Of a stretch of 52,689 bases of DNA, positions 35,003 to 43,608 are shown in pieces. Position numbers and translations under genes: made by a program. Source of the stretch: Candidatus Thiodiazotropha sp. (ex Monitilora ramsayi) (lineage in GTDB: Bacteria; Pseudomonadota; Gammaproteobacteria; Chromatiales; Chromatiaceae); contig JAHXIP010000023.1 of the NCBI GenBank assembly GCA_025655575.1, positions 1-52,689 on the forward strand, in the 5' to 3' direction. Numbering within the stretch: the stretch's first letter is position 1; the number at the start of each line of letters is the position of its first letter. The notes under the pieces were generated by a model. The model worked only from the letters and a program-made list of their open reading frames with translations, was not told where the DNA came from and searched no databases.

Positions 35003-36070
35003 TCAGCCTCGTGAGGCAGGAACAGCAATCACCGCTTCACCTGTACTGACGAAACCCTGCCCCTGGGTAATGACCCGCAATTGCTGAGGCAGACCTGAGA
35101 CCCAAACCCCATTCGCTTCGGTACGCACCAGCTTAATGGGATGGAAATGCACCAGTCCATCGTCACTCACACTCTTGACGCCCACTTCTCCTTTATCGCT
35201 CAACGACAATACAGCGGGAGAGAGAAAGTGAGCGGCCTCTTGACCGATGGCAATACGAATTTCAGCACTGACTCCTGCATTCAGCAGCCCATCCGGGTTC
35301 GGTACTTCGGCTTCCATGCGGAAACTATGAGTCTCTGCATCTCCCAGACGGGAGATATAGGTCACCACACCTTCCGCCTCACGGCCATCGAGTAACCTGA
35401 CATTAATACGTTGCCCCAGACTAAGCTCTCCTGCACTCTGCTGAGAGACCTGCCCCACAGCTTTAAGCACAGATTCATCAACCATCAGGGAGACAGGATC
35501 ACCCCGCTCAAGATGGCTCCCCAACTCCACATATCGCGCTTCGAGCACACTGTCGAACGGCGCCTTGATACGGATGTAATCGAGTTCCAATCGGGCCATT
35601 TTCAGATCGGCCTCAGCCGCTGCCAGCCCCGCCTCGGCAGCTTTCAGACGAGTCTCAGACTGTAACCCTTTCTTTTGCAGTTTTCGTGCACCCGCAACCT
35701 CGAGCTTCTGGTTGCTCACTTCTGCCTTGGCACGTTCGAACTGAGCCTGGCGATCTTCCACCGCCAGTTCGATCACCGGTGTATCTGCCTTAACCCGTTC
35801 CCCCTTATTGACCGGCAGCCCGACAACCCGTGATGTGGTCTGTGCCCTGATCTCGACCTGGCGTATGGGCTCCAGTTCACCCTGAACCACAATCTCTCGA
35901 GTAATCTCTTCAGCCGTCACATCAATGACCTTAACCTTCATCACCTGAACCTTTTCGGTGTTGCTGTCGACGTCGGCATCCGGCTCAGGAACGCTGGCTA
36001 TGGCACCACTCAGCATCCAAAGCACGACACCCAGTAGCAGCCCTAAGGAAAGATAGATGGAGCTTTTCAT
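35003..36070 (-). CDS. RND efflux membrane fusion (adaptor) protein
   Basis: A 355-aa periplasmic adaptor from ATG 36070, preceded by GGAGG at the right distance; the longer frame to 36136 would run through the operator sites. An N-terminal membrane anchor (SIYLSLGLLLGVVLWMLSGAIA) is followed by the lipoyl-like half-motif VVQGELEPIRQVEIRAQTTSRVVGLPVNKGERVKAD, an alpha-hairpin (~residues 115-160) and the second lipoyl half (LDYIRIKAPFDSVLE). The beta-barrel and proximal domains follow. It bridges the pump and an outer-membrane channel. Two operator-like sites overlap its promoter. Confidence 0.94.
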   Translation of the reverse strand: MKSSIYLSLGLLLGVVLWMLSGAIASVPEPDADVDSNTEKVQVMKVKVIDVTAEEITREIVVQGELEPIRQVEIRAQTTSRVVGLPVNKGERVKADTPVIELAVEDRQAQFERAKAEVSNQKLEVAGARKLQKKGLQSETRLKAAEAGLAAAEADLKMARLELDYIRIKAPFDSVLEARYVELGSHLERGDPVSLMVDESVLKAVGQVSQQSAGELSLGQRINVRLLDGREAEGVVTYISRLGDAETHSFRMEAEVPNPDGLLNAGVSAEIRIAIGQEAAHFLSPAVLSLSDKGEVGVKSVSDDGLVHFHPIKLVRTEANGVWVSGLPQQLRVITQGQGFVSTGEAVIAVPASRG

Positions 36071-36082
36071 CTCAACCTCCAT

Positions 36083-36115
36083 ATGACCTCTAGTCATTTT
36101 ATGACTGGCGGTCAT
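36083..36115. promoter_or_regulatory. two operator copies before the efflux operon
   Basis: ATGAC-CTCTA-GTCAT (36083-36097) and ATGAC-TGGCG-GTCAT (36101-36115) lie 18 bases apart, between the adaptor start codon and the tetR stop. The arms are identical to those of three sites upstream of tetR. The adjacent TetR protein is the natural candidate to bind them. Confidence 0.7.
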
Positions 36116-36132
36116 ATTCAAAGAAAATTTTT

Positions 36133-36762
36133 TCAAACTCGTCCGACAAGTCCTGCCATCATAAATTCAGTGACAGATTCGATAATCTGCTCTTCATCAC
36201 CATGCGCACACCAATCCTTGCCCGCCCAGAGCATATCGATGGCGCCATTGAAGCAGGCATGCATACCGATGCTGATCTGCCCAAGCGGTCGATTCTCGAT
36301 TTGCCCTCTAGCCATGGCTGAAAGCAGCAACGGATCACCCCATTCTCCAAACGCCTTGTCCAACTCAAGAAATGAGGCATGCCACGACTCGTCTGCCCGC
36401 TCCTTAAAATCGATACGATTGCAGTACTCGACAATATAGCGGTACTCCTTACGCTCCAGGTGATAGCGGAATGCAAACTCAAAAATCCGTCGAAAACCCG
36501 CCAGAATATCATCTGCTTCCACCACGGCATCCTGCAGATGGAGAAGCAGGCCGCTGTAAAAACGCATCATCAATCGGAACAAGAGCTCATCTTTACTGGC
36601 AAAGTGCTTATAAACGGTTCCCTTGCCGATCTCTGCCTCATTGGCAATCTGCTCAATCGTCACCGATTCCCAATTGGGGTGGGATAAGAGCGCCAGTGCT
36701 CCGTCCAGGATATCCTCTTCTCTGTGTTCAAATACGCGCTGTTTTCTGTCTAATCTTGCCAC
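36133..36762 (-). CDS. TetR family repressor of the efflux operon
   Basis: A 209-aa regulator. The N-terminal helix-turn-helix is clear: SVTIEQIANEAEIGKGTVYKHFASKDELLFRL (~residues 33-64). The C-terminal ligand-binding region is all-helical and diverse. It is the first gene of the minus-strand set tetR-adaptor-RND. Three tandem operator copies lie upstream and two lie between it and the adaptor. This suggests autoregulation plus repression of the pump, relieved by a pump substrate. Confidence 0.92.
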   Translation of the reverse strand: MARLDRKQRVFEHREEDILDGALALLSHPNWESVTIEQIANEAEIGKGTVYKHFASKDELLFRLMMRFYSGLLLHLQDAVVEADDILAGFRRIFEFAFRYHLERKEYRYIVEYCNRIDFKERADESWHASFLELDKAFGEWGDPLLLSAMARGQIENRPLGQISIGMHACFNGAIDMLWAGKDWCAHGDEEQIIESVTEFMMAGLVGRV

Positions 36763-36777
36763 GAAAAACCCATATTA

Positions 36778-36828
36778 ATGACCAATAGTCATATTATGAC
36801 CAATAGTCATATTATGACCAATAGTCAT
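36778..36828. promoter_or_regulatory. three tandem operators in the tetR promoter
   Basis: ATGAC-CAATA-GTCAT occurs three times at 36778-36792, 36796-36810 and 36814-36828, with identical spacers and an exact 18-base period. Each unit is an inverted repeat, as expected for a dimeric TetR-type repressor, and the array starts 16 bases before the tetR ATG. Confidence 0.8.
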
Positions 36829-36956
36829 AATAATACAAGTAAATATTGGAATGGCGTACTCAAAATATGGATAAAGCTAATATACAAACAACCTCTTACA
36901 ACATATTGAGCTCTTAAAATTAGACGTGCATGCCAATCACCTAGGTTTATGGAACA

Positions 36957-38189
36957 ATGCATACACGCCCTCTCGTTCACCTCAAAATGACTGGTTTGTC
37001 ATTTCGCACACCGGATCTTCGCATCATCGACCAAATACAGCGCTATAAAGTCTTGGCGGCCGGGATTCTCAGCCTGGTACTCACGCTCGGCATTGCCAGG
37101 TTTGCCTATACTCCACTGCTACCCCTGATGCAGCAGCAGGCTGGATTGGGCATCTCAGAGGGTGGCTGGTTGGCGGCGATTAATTATTTTGGATATTTGG
37201 GCGGCGCGATTATCGCGTCACTCACAAGTGATCTACATATCAAGGATCGCATGTACCGCGCCGGCCTGGTCGTTGCTCTACTCACCACACTCGGCATGGG
37301 ATTGACCGATCAACTTTGGTTATGGTCACTGCTGCGTTTTTTTGCGGGCTTGAGTAGTGCCGCAGGCCTGCTGCTGGGATCCGGCCTGATTCTCAATTGG
37401 CTGATTCGCCATGATCACCGGAGTGAGCTGGGGATACATTTCGCCGGTCTGGGACTGGGTATTGCTTTCTGTGCGCTTGTCGTTGAACTGGCGTATCAAC
37501 ATCTAGACTGGCGACAGCTCTGGTACCTATTCGCCGTATTAGGTGCACTCTTGTTAATTCCCGCCTGGCGCTGGCTGCCGCCGCCAGACAGCACGAATAC
37601 CACGCGTAGCGGCGGCAGCATGGAGGACAATCCACCGAGCAGGCAGTTCATGCGTATTTTTATACTCGTCTACTTCTGCGCGGGAGTCGGTTATGTAGTG
37701 AGCGCCACCTTTATTGTCGCAATCGTCGATAATCTGCCTGGCCTGCAGGGTAAAGGTACATTGACTTTTTTACTGATCGGCCTGGCGGCTTCACCGGCCT
37801 GTATCATCTGGGACCTAGTCGCCAGAAAGATTGGTGACATCAATGCACTGACCAGCGCATTTATCATCCAGATATTTGGCATATTGTTACCCGCCATCAG
37901 TTACAGCCCAATAGCCACCTTTCTCAGCGCAATCCTGTTTGGCGGTACTTTTATTGGTATTGTGAGCCTGGTTCTCACTATGGCCGGTCGCTACTACCCC
38001 ACCCGACCCGCCAAAATGATGGGCAAGATGACCGTTTCCTACGGTATTGCCCAAATTACCGCACCGGCGATTACCGGCATCATCGCCGAATACAGTAATG
38101 GAAGTTATCAAGCCGGGCTCTATATCGCAGCAGTCATGATGGCCATAGGCAGTCTGCTGATGCTGCGATTGAAAGCATATGCATCTTAA
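36957..38189 (+). CDS. YbfB/YjiJ family MFS transporter
   Basis: A 410-aa membrane protein with 12 hydrophobic segments and the family start (ILSLVLTLGIARFAYTPLLPLMQQQAGLGISEGGWLAAINYFGYLGGAI). The RFAYTPLLP block is characteristic of YbfB/YjiJ transporters, whose substrates are unknown. The start is uncertain: ATG 36957 has a weak ribosome binding site and ATG 36987 lies inside an ATGAC-N6-GTCAT repeat resembling the neighbouring operators but with a longer spacer. It is divergent from tetR, so co-regulation with the pump is possible. Confidence 0.85.
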   Translation: MHTRPLVHLKMTGLSFRTPDLRIIDQIQRYKVLAAGILSLVLTLGIARFAYTPLLPLMQQQAGLGISEGGWLAAINYFGYLGGAIIASLTSDLHIKDRMYRAGLVVALLTTLGMGLTDQLWLWSLLRFFAGLSSAAGLLLGSGLILNWLIRHDHRSELGIHFAGLGLGIAFCALVVELAYQHLDWRQLWYLFAVLGALLLIPAWRWLPPPDSTNTTRSGGSMEDNPPSRQFMRIFILVYFCAGVGYVVSATFIVAIVDNLPGLQGKGTLTFLLIGLAASPACIIWDLVARKIGDINALTSAFIIQIFGILLPAISYSPIATFLSAILFGGTFIGIVSLVLTMAGRYYPTRPAKMMGKMTVSYGIAQITAPAITGIIAEYSNGSYQAGLYIAAVMMAIGSLLMLRLKAYAS

Positions 38190-38227
38190 TGACATTTCCA
38201 TTTGTCATCGCGCTTGAATCGACACCC

Positions 38228-39523
38228 TCAACCCATCATGTCGTCAATGACATTTTTAAACCAGCTGTGAGCATAACTGACCTCACGCTTGCGTTGCTCT
38301 TCTGATGCATCCATGGGTGAGAGCCCCCCAGAGCCTTTGATGGGCATGATGGTGTTGGCCTCCCGATCCAGGGAGTAGACCGCAGCGACAGAGATCCCGT
38401 GTGCCTCGCCGAGGATGCTGTAGCAGGTGTTGACGAAGGTCGGTTCACCGGGATCCTGCCCGTTGAAGCGAGCCACGATGGCAGCTGCCGCCACCTTGGC
38501 CTGGGAGTTGGCCGCATAAGCAGACTTAGGCATCTTGGCCGCACTGGAGGCATCACCCAACACAAAGACATTGGGGTGACGAGTGGACTCAAATGTCAGT
38601 TTATCCACCGGACACCAATCCCCTTCCACCAGATCCGAGGCAAAGGCCACCTTGCCGGCCTTCTGGGGTGGAATGATATTGATGACATCCGCTTGAAACT
38701 CCTCGACCTCCGCCTGCAATGTACGGGTAGAGGGATCAAGTTCCTCAACCGTACCGCCACCCGCTGCACCGACCCACTCAATCATGCTGTCGTCGGTACC
38801 GAATCCGTAGAGCTTGCTCCAGCCCTGCCGGAATAGCCCCTGTTTGGAAAAGCGGTCCTTGGGGTCCAGGATCAGGATCTTTGCCCTGGGCTTGTGGTGC
38901 TTGCAGTACATGGCGATCTGCGCAGCCCGCTCATAGGGTCCGGGAGGACACTTGTAGGGATTCGGTGGTGCCACAATGATGACTTTGCCACCCTCGGGCA
39001 TGGACTCTATTTGTTTGCGCAGGGTCATCGTCTGGGGGCCTGCAAACCAGGCGTGCGGAATGGTCTCAGCCACCTCAGCGTCATAGCCTTCAATAGCATC
39101 CCACTTGAAATCCACCCCTGGCGAAACCACACAGGCATCGTAATTAAACGACTCGCCACTCTCTGTGGCCACCGATTTCATCGCCAGATCGATGGCGGTC
39201 ACCCGGTCGATCACGATGTTAACCCCGTGACGCTTCAGTCCTTCGTAGTCAAAGGTAAGCGATTCCAGGGTGCGATCACCACTCAATACCTCGTTACTCA
39301 TAAAGCAGGAGGTATAGGCTTTCTTGGTCTCGATCAGGGTAACCTCTATCTTCGGATCGAGCTTTCGCAGATACTTGGCTGCGGTACAGCCGCCAACACC
39401 ACCGCCGATAACCACCACCTTCGGACTGGCCGCCATAAGCAGACCCGGAAATCCCAGTGTTCCCCCCACCAAGCCCGCACCGGCGGTCACGCGGATAAAA
39501 TCTCTACGGTTGATCTTACTCAT
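38228..39523 (-). CDS. fccB: flavocytochrome c sulfide dehydrogenase, flavin subunit
   Basis: A 431-aa flavoprotein with a twin-arginine signal (NRRDFIRVTAGAGLVGG). The FAD-binding KVVVIGGGVGGCTAAKYLRK is at ~residues 35-54. Redox-active cysteines are in SCFMSNEVLSG and PYKCPPGPYERA, the pair that forms the active disulfide of FCSD. The C-terminal domain ends with the FCSD-specific EVSYAHSWFKNVIDDMMG. It oxidises sulfide in the periplasm to zero-valent sulfur or polysulfide and passes electrons to FccA. It overlaps the end of fccA by 8 bases, so the two are co-translated. Confidence 0.96.
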   Translation of the reverse strand: MSKINRRDFIRVTAGAGLVGGTLGFPGLLMAASPKVVVIGGGVGGCTAAKYLRKLDPKIEVTLIETKKAYTSCFMSNEVLSGDRTLESLTFDYEGLKRHGVNIVIDRVTAIDLAMKSVATESGESFNYDACVVSPGVDFKWDAIEGYDAEVAETIPHAWFAGPQTMTLRKQIESMPEGGKVIIVAPPNPYKCPPGPYERAAQIAMYCKHHKPRAKILILDPKDRFSKQGLFRQGWSKLYGFGTDDSMIEWVGAAGGGTVEELDPSTRTLQAEVEEFQADVINIIPPQKAGKVAFASDLVEGDWCPVDKLTFESTRHPNVFVLGDASSAAKMPKSAYAANSQAKVAAAAIVARFNGQDPGEPTFVNTCYSILGEAHGISVAAVYSLDREANTIMPIKGSGGLSPMDASEEQRKREVSYAHSWFKNVIDDMMG

Positions 39524-40127
39524 GGCTGGCTTCCTTCTGCGCGCTGTTGTGCTGGCTACCGTAGTAGTGGATCAGTGCCGGCATGGCCTGCTCGCCTTCA
39601 GCCTTGATCGCCGCATCTACTTTGCGTTTCATCTTTCTCGGATAATCCCGCCTGCCCGCGATAAAATCCTCCATGGCGTAATCGAGATAGGGCATCCACT
39701 GCCCCGCGAGCGTGCCGGTATCTCCCGAACGTCCGCCCTCCTCATGGCACTTCTCGCAATATTTATCGTGCAATGTTGTACCGAGTTCCACCAGTTGTGT
39801 ATCAGTCGACTGTGGCAGCAACTCAAGTTTCTGTTTGGCGAAATACCAGGCCATACCCTTGATCTGCTCGTCACTGTAGGCCTTGGCGATACGGTTCATG
39901 ATGGTGGCATTGCGCTTATCCACCTTGTAGTCCTGCATGGCATCGATGAAGATTTCAGGATCCATCCCGGCAATAGAAGGGCTAGATGGCCCGACGCTGG
40001 AACCGTCCGTCCCATGGCACCCGGCACAGGTGTAAGAGAGTGCCGCGGCCGTGGGGCTCTCTGCCAGGGCAGTGATCGGCAACAGGGCCAACAAAGCCAG
40101 AATGATGATATGTCTCTCTCTACTCAT
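39516..40127 (-). CDS. fccA: flavocytochrome c sulfide dehydrogenase, diheme cytochrome subunit
   Basis: A 203-aa diheme cytochrome c with a Sec signal (IIILALLALLPITALA). Heme sites are CAGCH (~residue 34) and CEKCH (~residue 122), with Met-containing segments (IMNRIAKAYSDEQIKGMAWYFA) after each, the layout of two class I domains. It accepts electrons from FccB and hands them to soluble cytochrome c. The operon order fccA-fccB is as in other purple and colourless sulfur bacteria. Upstream, a 41-base hairpin separates it from the multiheme cytochrome gene on the same strand. Confidence 0.95.
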   Translation of the reverse strand: MSRERHIIILALLALLPITALAESPTAAALSYTCAGCHGTDGSSVGPSSPSIAGMDPEIFIDAMQDYKVDKRNATIMNRIAKAYSDEQIKGMAWYFAKQKLELLPQSTDTQLVELGTTLHDKYCEKCHEEGGRSGDTGTLAGQWMPYLDYAMEDFIAGRRDYPRKMKRKVDAAIKAEGEQAMPALIHYYGSQHNSAQKEASHE

Positions 40128-40158
40128 GAACAGATCTCTCCGTCGTTCTTGTTCGTAA

Positions 40159-40199
40159 CCTGCGTTCCAAACCTGAAGCTATCAGGCTTGGAACGCAGG
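40159..40199. terminator. long hairpin between the multiheme cytochrome and fccA
   Basis: CCTGCGTTCCAA (40159-40170) pairs with TTGGAACGCAGG (40188-40199), and CCTGA with TCAGG inside, with a single mismatch and a five-base loop. No T-tract follows on the minus strand, so intrinsic termination is doubtful. An mRNA-stabilising or processing hairpin in the fccAB leader is as likely. Confidence 0.55.
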
Positions 40200-40231
40200 G
40201 CATGTACCTATATGAGTCGACAAACTGCCGA

Positions 40232-42220
40232 TCAACCCGGCATCGTCATGTAGCCAATAAAGACCAGGGTCAATAATCCAAGACCCGCAAAAATCAACAC
40301 TGCAGCCAGTGCCTGAGAGCCCTTCTCCATAGTCCTTGAAGGTGGTTTAACCAGCATCTTTTCGAGCTCCCCGCTCTCTTTCAGGCGTTCATACTCCAGC
40401 CGATGTTCGAACTTGAACTCCTCCAGGGGCACCGCACCGGTGAACATGATGGTACTCATGGGAAAACGATCCGGCCGGAAGTGTGAATTAAAGAAATGCA
40501 CCGTAAACAGGAACATGGTTGCCAGTAGCGCTTCCTCCGCATGCACGATGGTGGCGATATTGAACACCCAACCCGGCAGAAAGCTCGCCGTCAGGGTCGG
40601 AATGAACAGCATCAGACCGCTGAAGCCGATGACCGCAGCACCCCAAAACGGCGCCCAGTAATCAAACTTCTGCCAGTAGGAGAAACGGTCGAAACTGGGA
40701 CGCTCGCGACGACCGAAGAACCAACTGAACATGGCACCCACATCACGCAGATCCTGTAGATTCGGCACCATGGAACTGGGTCCGAACCAGCGGAAAGTCT
40801 TGCGGTTGCGCACGATGTTTGTCATGGCAATGAAAAAGTGCACCAGGAACACACTGAGCCAGATAGTGGCCGCCGTGCGATGAAGGATTGCCTCGACCTT
40901 TGGACCGCCAAGCATGTCCATCACGAAACTGGCCCAAGCTGTGTGGGAGAAGAGTAGCGTGGTGCCACTCAACACCAGAATCATCGTACTGACAGCAAAC
41001 AGCAGGTGGATCCAGCGCCAGGTCGCCGTGAATCGCCGGATATAGACCGTATCATCACCCGGCTTCGGGTGGGCAAAGCTCTTGCCTGCCTTGCGGTCCT
41101 GGTATTCGCGATAGAACCAGAGCATTACGTGCACCCAGAAGAACGCCAGTATGCCGATGATCAACGCCTGCATAAATTTGGCAGTGATCCACATGACGGG
41201 GTACTTTTCGAAGTCATTGGCATTGCCATGGGGGTGGAACCCGATAAACCCTTCAGGGGCGTCCTCATGACATTGCCGGCAGGTCTCCAGGCGATTTTCC
41301 TCATGGACCGCGGAGGCGGGATCTTTTATTGCGAGGACATTATGACCACCGTGGCAGTCGTAACACTTGGCGGTATGCGTGTAGCCGAGCTTGTTGACCT
41401 GACCGTGATAGGAAGAGCGATAGGTCTGCCGTGATTCCTCATGACAATTGCCACAGTTCGTAGTGATCTGCAGCATCACCTTGTCACCTTCCGGTGAATC
41501 GATCTCATGCATGGTGTGACAGTCGGAGCAGACAGCAGCTTCGCTGTCCCCATCCTCCATCACCGCTTTGCCGTGAACCGATTTTTTGTATTTGTTCCGC
41601 TGTTTGCGGTGGCATTCACCACAAACCTCCGGATTCTCCAGGCGGTGTTCGTCGCGCTGATGGCTGCCCAGCGTGCCGATATTGTGGGCGTCGTGGCAGT
41701 CGTAACAGCCCGCATTGAGTACAGATGGATCGTCCTCATCTTCAGGGCGGGCGTGGACCGAGTCCTGGTATTTCTCAATCTGCTCAATGACCACACCGAG
41801 CCGTTTGAACTCGTTGTCGGGCTTGTCCTTATTTGCGTCCCAGGTCTGACGATGGCACTCGATACAGCCGACTACAACCTCAGGCTCCTGCCGGTGCGGC
41901 ACGCGGGTAATGTTGGCGTGGCACTCGGCGCAGCGGCGCTTACCATGCACACTGTCCTCAAATTTATGGGGGGGGATGTAGATTTCGATTTCATTGCCGT
42001 CGTCATCCACATCGGTCTGCTCGCTTTCATCCCCATGACACTTCAGACAACGTACAGTGGGAATGACTCTTTTACCAGTTACAGGATCAAAGCCGGGTGG
42101 GGCCTCTTCCCCCAGCACAGTCATCACTTCCACTGCGCTGTGTGCGGGTAGTATGTAGAGAAAAAGGAGTGTAGCGCCCAAAAAAAACCAGGCCAGAGGC
42201 CCGGCGATCTTCTTATTCAT
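40232..42220 (-). CDS. CbcL-like nonaheme c / b-type membrane cytochrome
   Basis: A 662-aa protein from ATG 42220 (AAGGATATAAT upstream). After a signal/anchor segment, residues ~45-330 hold nine CxxCH motifs (CLKCH, CAECH, CIECH, CYDCH, CGECH, CSDCH, CGNCH, CYDCH, CRQCH). The second half is a b561/HydC-FdnI-like domain with several membrane helices and paired His residues (TATWRWIHLLFAVS; VEAILHRTAATIWLSVFLVHFF; IVHAEEALLATMFLFTVHFF). Nine c hemes fused to a diheme b domain is the architecture described for CbcL of Geobacter sulfurreducens, an inner-membrane quinol oxidase for extracellular electron transfer. Here it precedes fccAB on the same strand, so exchange of electrons between periplasmic cytochromes and the quinone pool is the likely job. 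The direction is unknown. Confidence 0.88.
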   Translation of the reverse strand: MNKKIAGPLAWFFLGATLLFLYILPAHSAVEVMTVLGEEAPPGFDPVTGKRVIPTVRCLKCHGDESEQTDVDDDGNEIEIYIPPHKFEDSVHGKRRCAECHANITRVPHRQEPEVVVGCIECHRQTWDANKDKPDNEFKRLGVVIEQIEKYQDSVHARPEDEDDPSVLNAGCYDCHDAHNIGTLGSHQRDEHRLENPEVCGECHRKQRNKYKKSVHGKAVMEDGDSEAAVCSDCHTMHEIDSPEGDKVMLQITTNCGNCHEESRQTYRSSYHGQVNKLGYTHTAKCYDCHGGHNVLAIKDPASAVHEENRLETCRQCHEDAPEGFIGFHPHGNANDFEKYPVMWITAKFMQALIIGILAFFWVHVMLWFYREYQDRKAGKSFAHPKPGDDTVYIRRFTATWRWIHLLFAVSTMILVLSGTTLLFSHTAWASFVMDMLGGPKVEAILHRTAATIWLSVFLVHFFIAMTNIVRNRKTFRWFGPSSMVPNLQDLRDVGAMFSWFFGRRERPSFDRFSYWQKFDYWAPFWGAAVIGFSGLMLFIPTLTASFLPGWVFNIATIVHAEEALLATMFLFTVHFFNSHFRPDRFPMSTIMFTGAVPLEEFKFEHRLEYERLKESGELEKMLVKPPSRTMEKGSQALAAVLIFAGLGLLTLVFIGYMTMPG

Positions 42221-42407
42221 ATTATATCCTTGCAAATTGAAGAGCAAAAACCGCTACTTCGAGCCGAATTGCGAAACAACATGCAAGGCTTCTACGGGAC
42301 TGCGTGCAGGAACAGCATTTTTCAAAATGCGTAAGCCAGTATCGCGTCCATCCTCGGGGACGGTCAACAAGCGGCTATTAAGAATGAAAGAAAATAGTGG
42401 AAATACA

Positions 42408-42421
42408 TTGATCCATATCAA
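42408..42421. promoter_or_regulatory. perfect FNR/Anr-type box
   Basis: TTGAT-CCAT-ATCAA matches the FNR consensus TTGAT-N4-ATCAA in all ten defined positions. It lies 188 bases upstream of the multiheme cytochrome start (minus strand) and 110 bases before the 44-aa ORF (plus strand). At -41.5 it would serve a plus-strand promoter with TACGAAT (42441-42447) near -10, so its target gene is not settled. The rest of the 42221-42530 gap shows no gene. Confidence 0.7.
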
Positions 42422-42530
42422 TTAAATCACCCCTTGGAATTACGAATTGTCATTTCGGTTATTTTGCATTCTGGCAATATAATGATAAGCTTATATTCAA
42501 GGCCCAATTAAGCAGTTTACGGGACTCAAC

Positions 42531-42665
42531 ATGAATGCAGTAACTTGGTTTGTCGTCGGTTTAGTGGGATTCACCTCCACAATTTCAGCAATTAGCATCG
42601 CCATCATTATCGGTCTGGTTATCGGCCAGGCTGGGCTTCTGATGTACCGAAAGCTCATTACCTGA
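42531..42665 (+). CDS. 44-aa single-helix membrane protein candidate
   Basis: A short ORF from ATG to TGA whose product has one long hydrophobic stretch (TWFVVGLVGF... to IIIGLVIG) and a polar end with MYRKLIT, a typical small inner-membrane protein with a cytoplasmic positive tail. The ribosome binding site is weak (GGGACT). It lies 110 bases after the FNR box. Small membrane proteins of this size often accompany respiratory complexes, but no family is recognised and it could be a chance ORF. Confidence 0.4.
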   Translation: MNAVTWFVVGLVGFTSTISAISIAIIIGLVIGQAGLLMYRKLIT

Positions 42666-42861
42666 ATTCAAACAAGCACTCTCTGACAGTGGCTCCTGTC
42701 AACATCAGGATGGCCATGCTTTGAGCTGCCAGAGACCGGCGCTGTTGGTGATTGTCACAAACCCTCACTGCCTGAGTGTAAATCAGGGTCGCCCTGAAAC
42801 TCTCATTAGCCAATCTTTCGGCGTTTAAAACTCACCCTAAGTGAACATTGAATACTGAAAG

Positions 42862-43572
42862 CTATTCGTATTCAGCCACCTTACTTCTCTTTTCCTTCTC
42901 AAGCATGCCCCATGCATGAAGTAGATTTATCGAAATAAACATTGGCACCACAATGCTTGGAGCGAGAACCATTGGATACTCAAAGATAAACACGAAGCCA
43001 GGCTCGTTCATCCAGTAGTTCATCACTACGAATGTTGGAAAAAATATCAGCGAAAAACCCAAAATATTCCATGCGGCCAGAAAGCGAAAGCTGATCTTTT
43101 TTCGCAATAGCACCAGCCCAATAATCAGGGCAGAGAGCCCAAAAATGAAGTCGGGTATTCCAATCCAGTAAACATAATCAGAGCTAATTTCACCTTGCAC
43201 ACCCTTGATAATTCCACCCAAGGCGCCAAGACGCAGAGCTTGAAAAAAAATCAGCCAATGTAATGGCGTACTGATAGCAATCCCAATCAAACCGTTTCTG
43301 AGTGAACTGGATAACAGAAAAGCTGTGCCCCACATAATGACAGGGACGAAAGCCTGCCAAAGCAAAGGTATTGTTTGCATGAACGCAATATGAGTTCCTT
43401 GCAATCCCATCACTATGACAACCATCGTCCAGGCAAAGAACATAAACAGTAGAGTATAAACACTACGCTCTTCTGCTTCTGAAATTGATGCATTCATCCT
43501 CGCTTTTCGTGTAATCACCATACAGAAGAGAAAAATAAACATAACGAACAAGGGAAGTATTGATAATTTCAT
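42862..43572 (-). CDS. polytopic membrane protein of unknown function
   Basis: A 236-aa protein with about seven hydrophobic segments and a charged C-terminal tail (EKEKRSKVAEYE). The ribosome binding site AGGAGGT is excellent. I do not recognise the family. It lies 36 bases downstream of a TetR regulator on the same strand and is probably the gene that regulator controls, together with itself. The base composition is more AT-rich than the nar and fcc genes on either side, so this pair may be a later arrival. Confidence 0.7.
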   Translation of the reverse strand: MKLSILPLFVMFIFLFCMVITRKARMNASISEAEERSVYTLLFMFFAWTMVVIVMGLQGTHIAFMQTIPLLWQAFVPVIMWGTAFLLSSSLRNGLIGIAISTPLHWLIFFQALRLGALGGIIKGVQGEISSDYVYWIGIPDFIFGLSALIIGLVLLRKKISFRFLAAWNILGFSLIFFPTFVVMNYWMNEPGFVFIFEYPMVLAPSIVVPMFISINLLHAWGMLEKEKRSKVAEYE

Positions 43573-43608
43573 TACGACCTCCTGTGCATCTAAAAGATTG
43601 ATTAAAAC

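Noticed and set aside
36778..36828. Short regularly spaced repeats that could suggest a CRISPR array
   Set aside because: Units are 18 bases with 3-base linkers and internal dyad symmetry, there are no variable spacers, and the array lies in a tetR promoter. It is an operator array.
38190..38212. ATGACA-N8-TGTCAT repeat between the YbfB gene and fccB as another TetR operator or terminator
   Set aside because: The spacer is eight bases instead of five, there is no T-tract and the site lies at convergent gene ends, so neither role is well supported.
42478..42483. TATAAT as a promoter for the 44-aa ORF
   Set aside because: No -35 element at 15-19 bases upstream, and the FNR box is too far away for a class II arrangement with this -10.
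42683..42701. TGACAG-N6-CTGTCA hairpin as terminator of the 44-aa ORF
   Set aside because: Six-base stem with low GC and no T-run; too weak to call.
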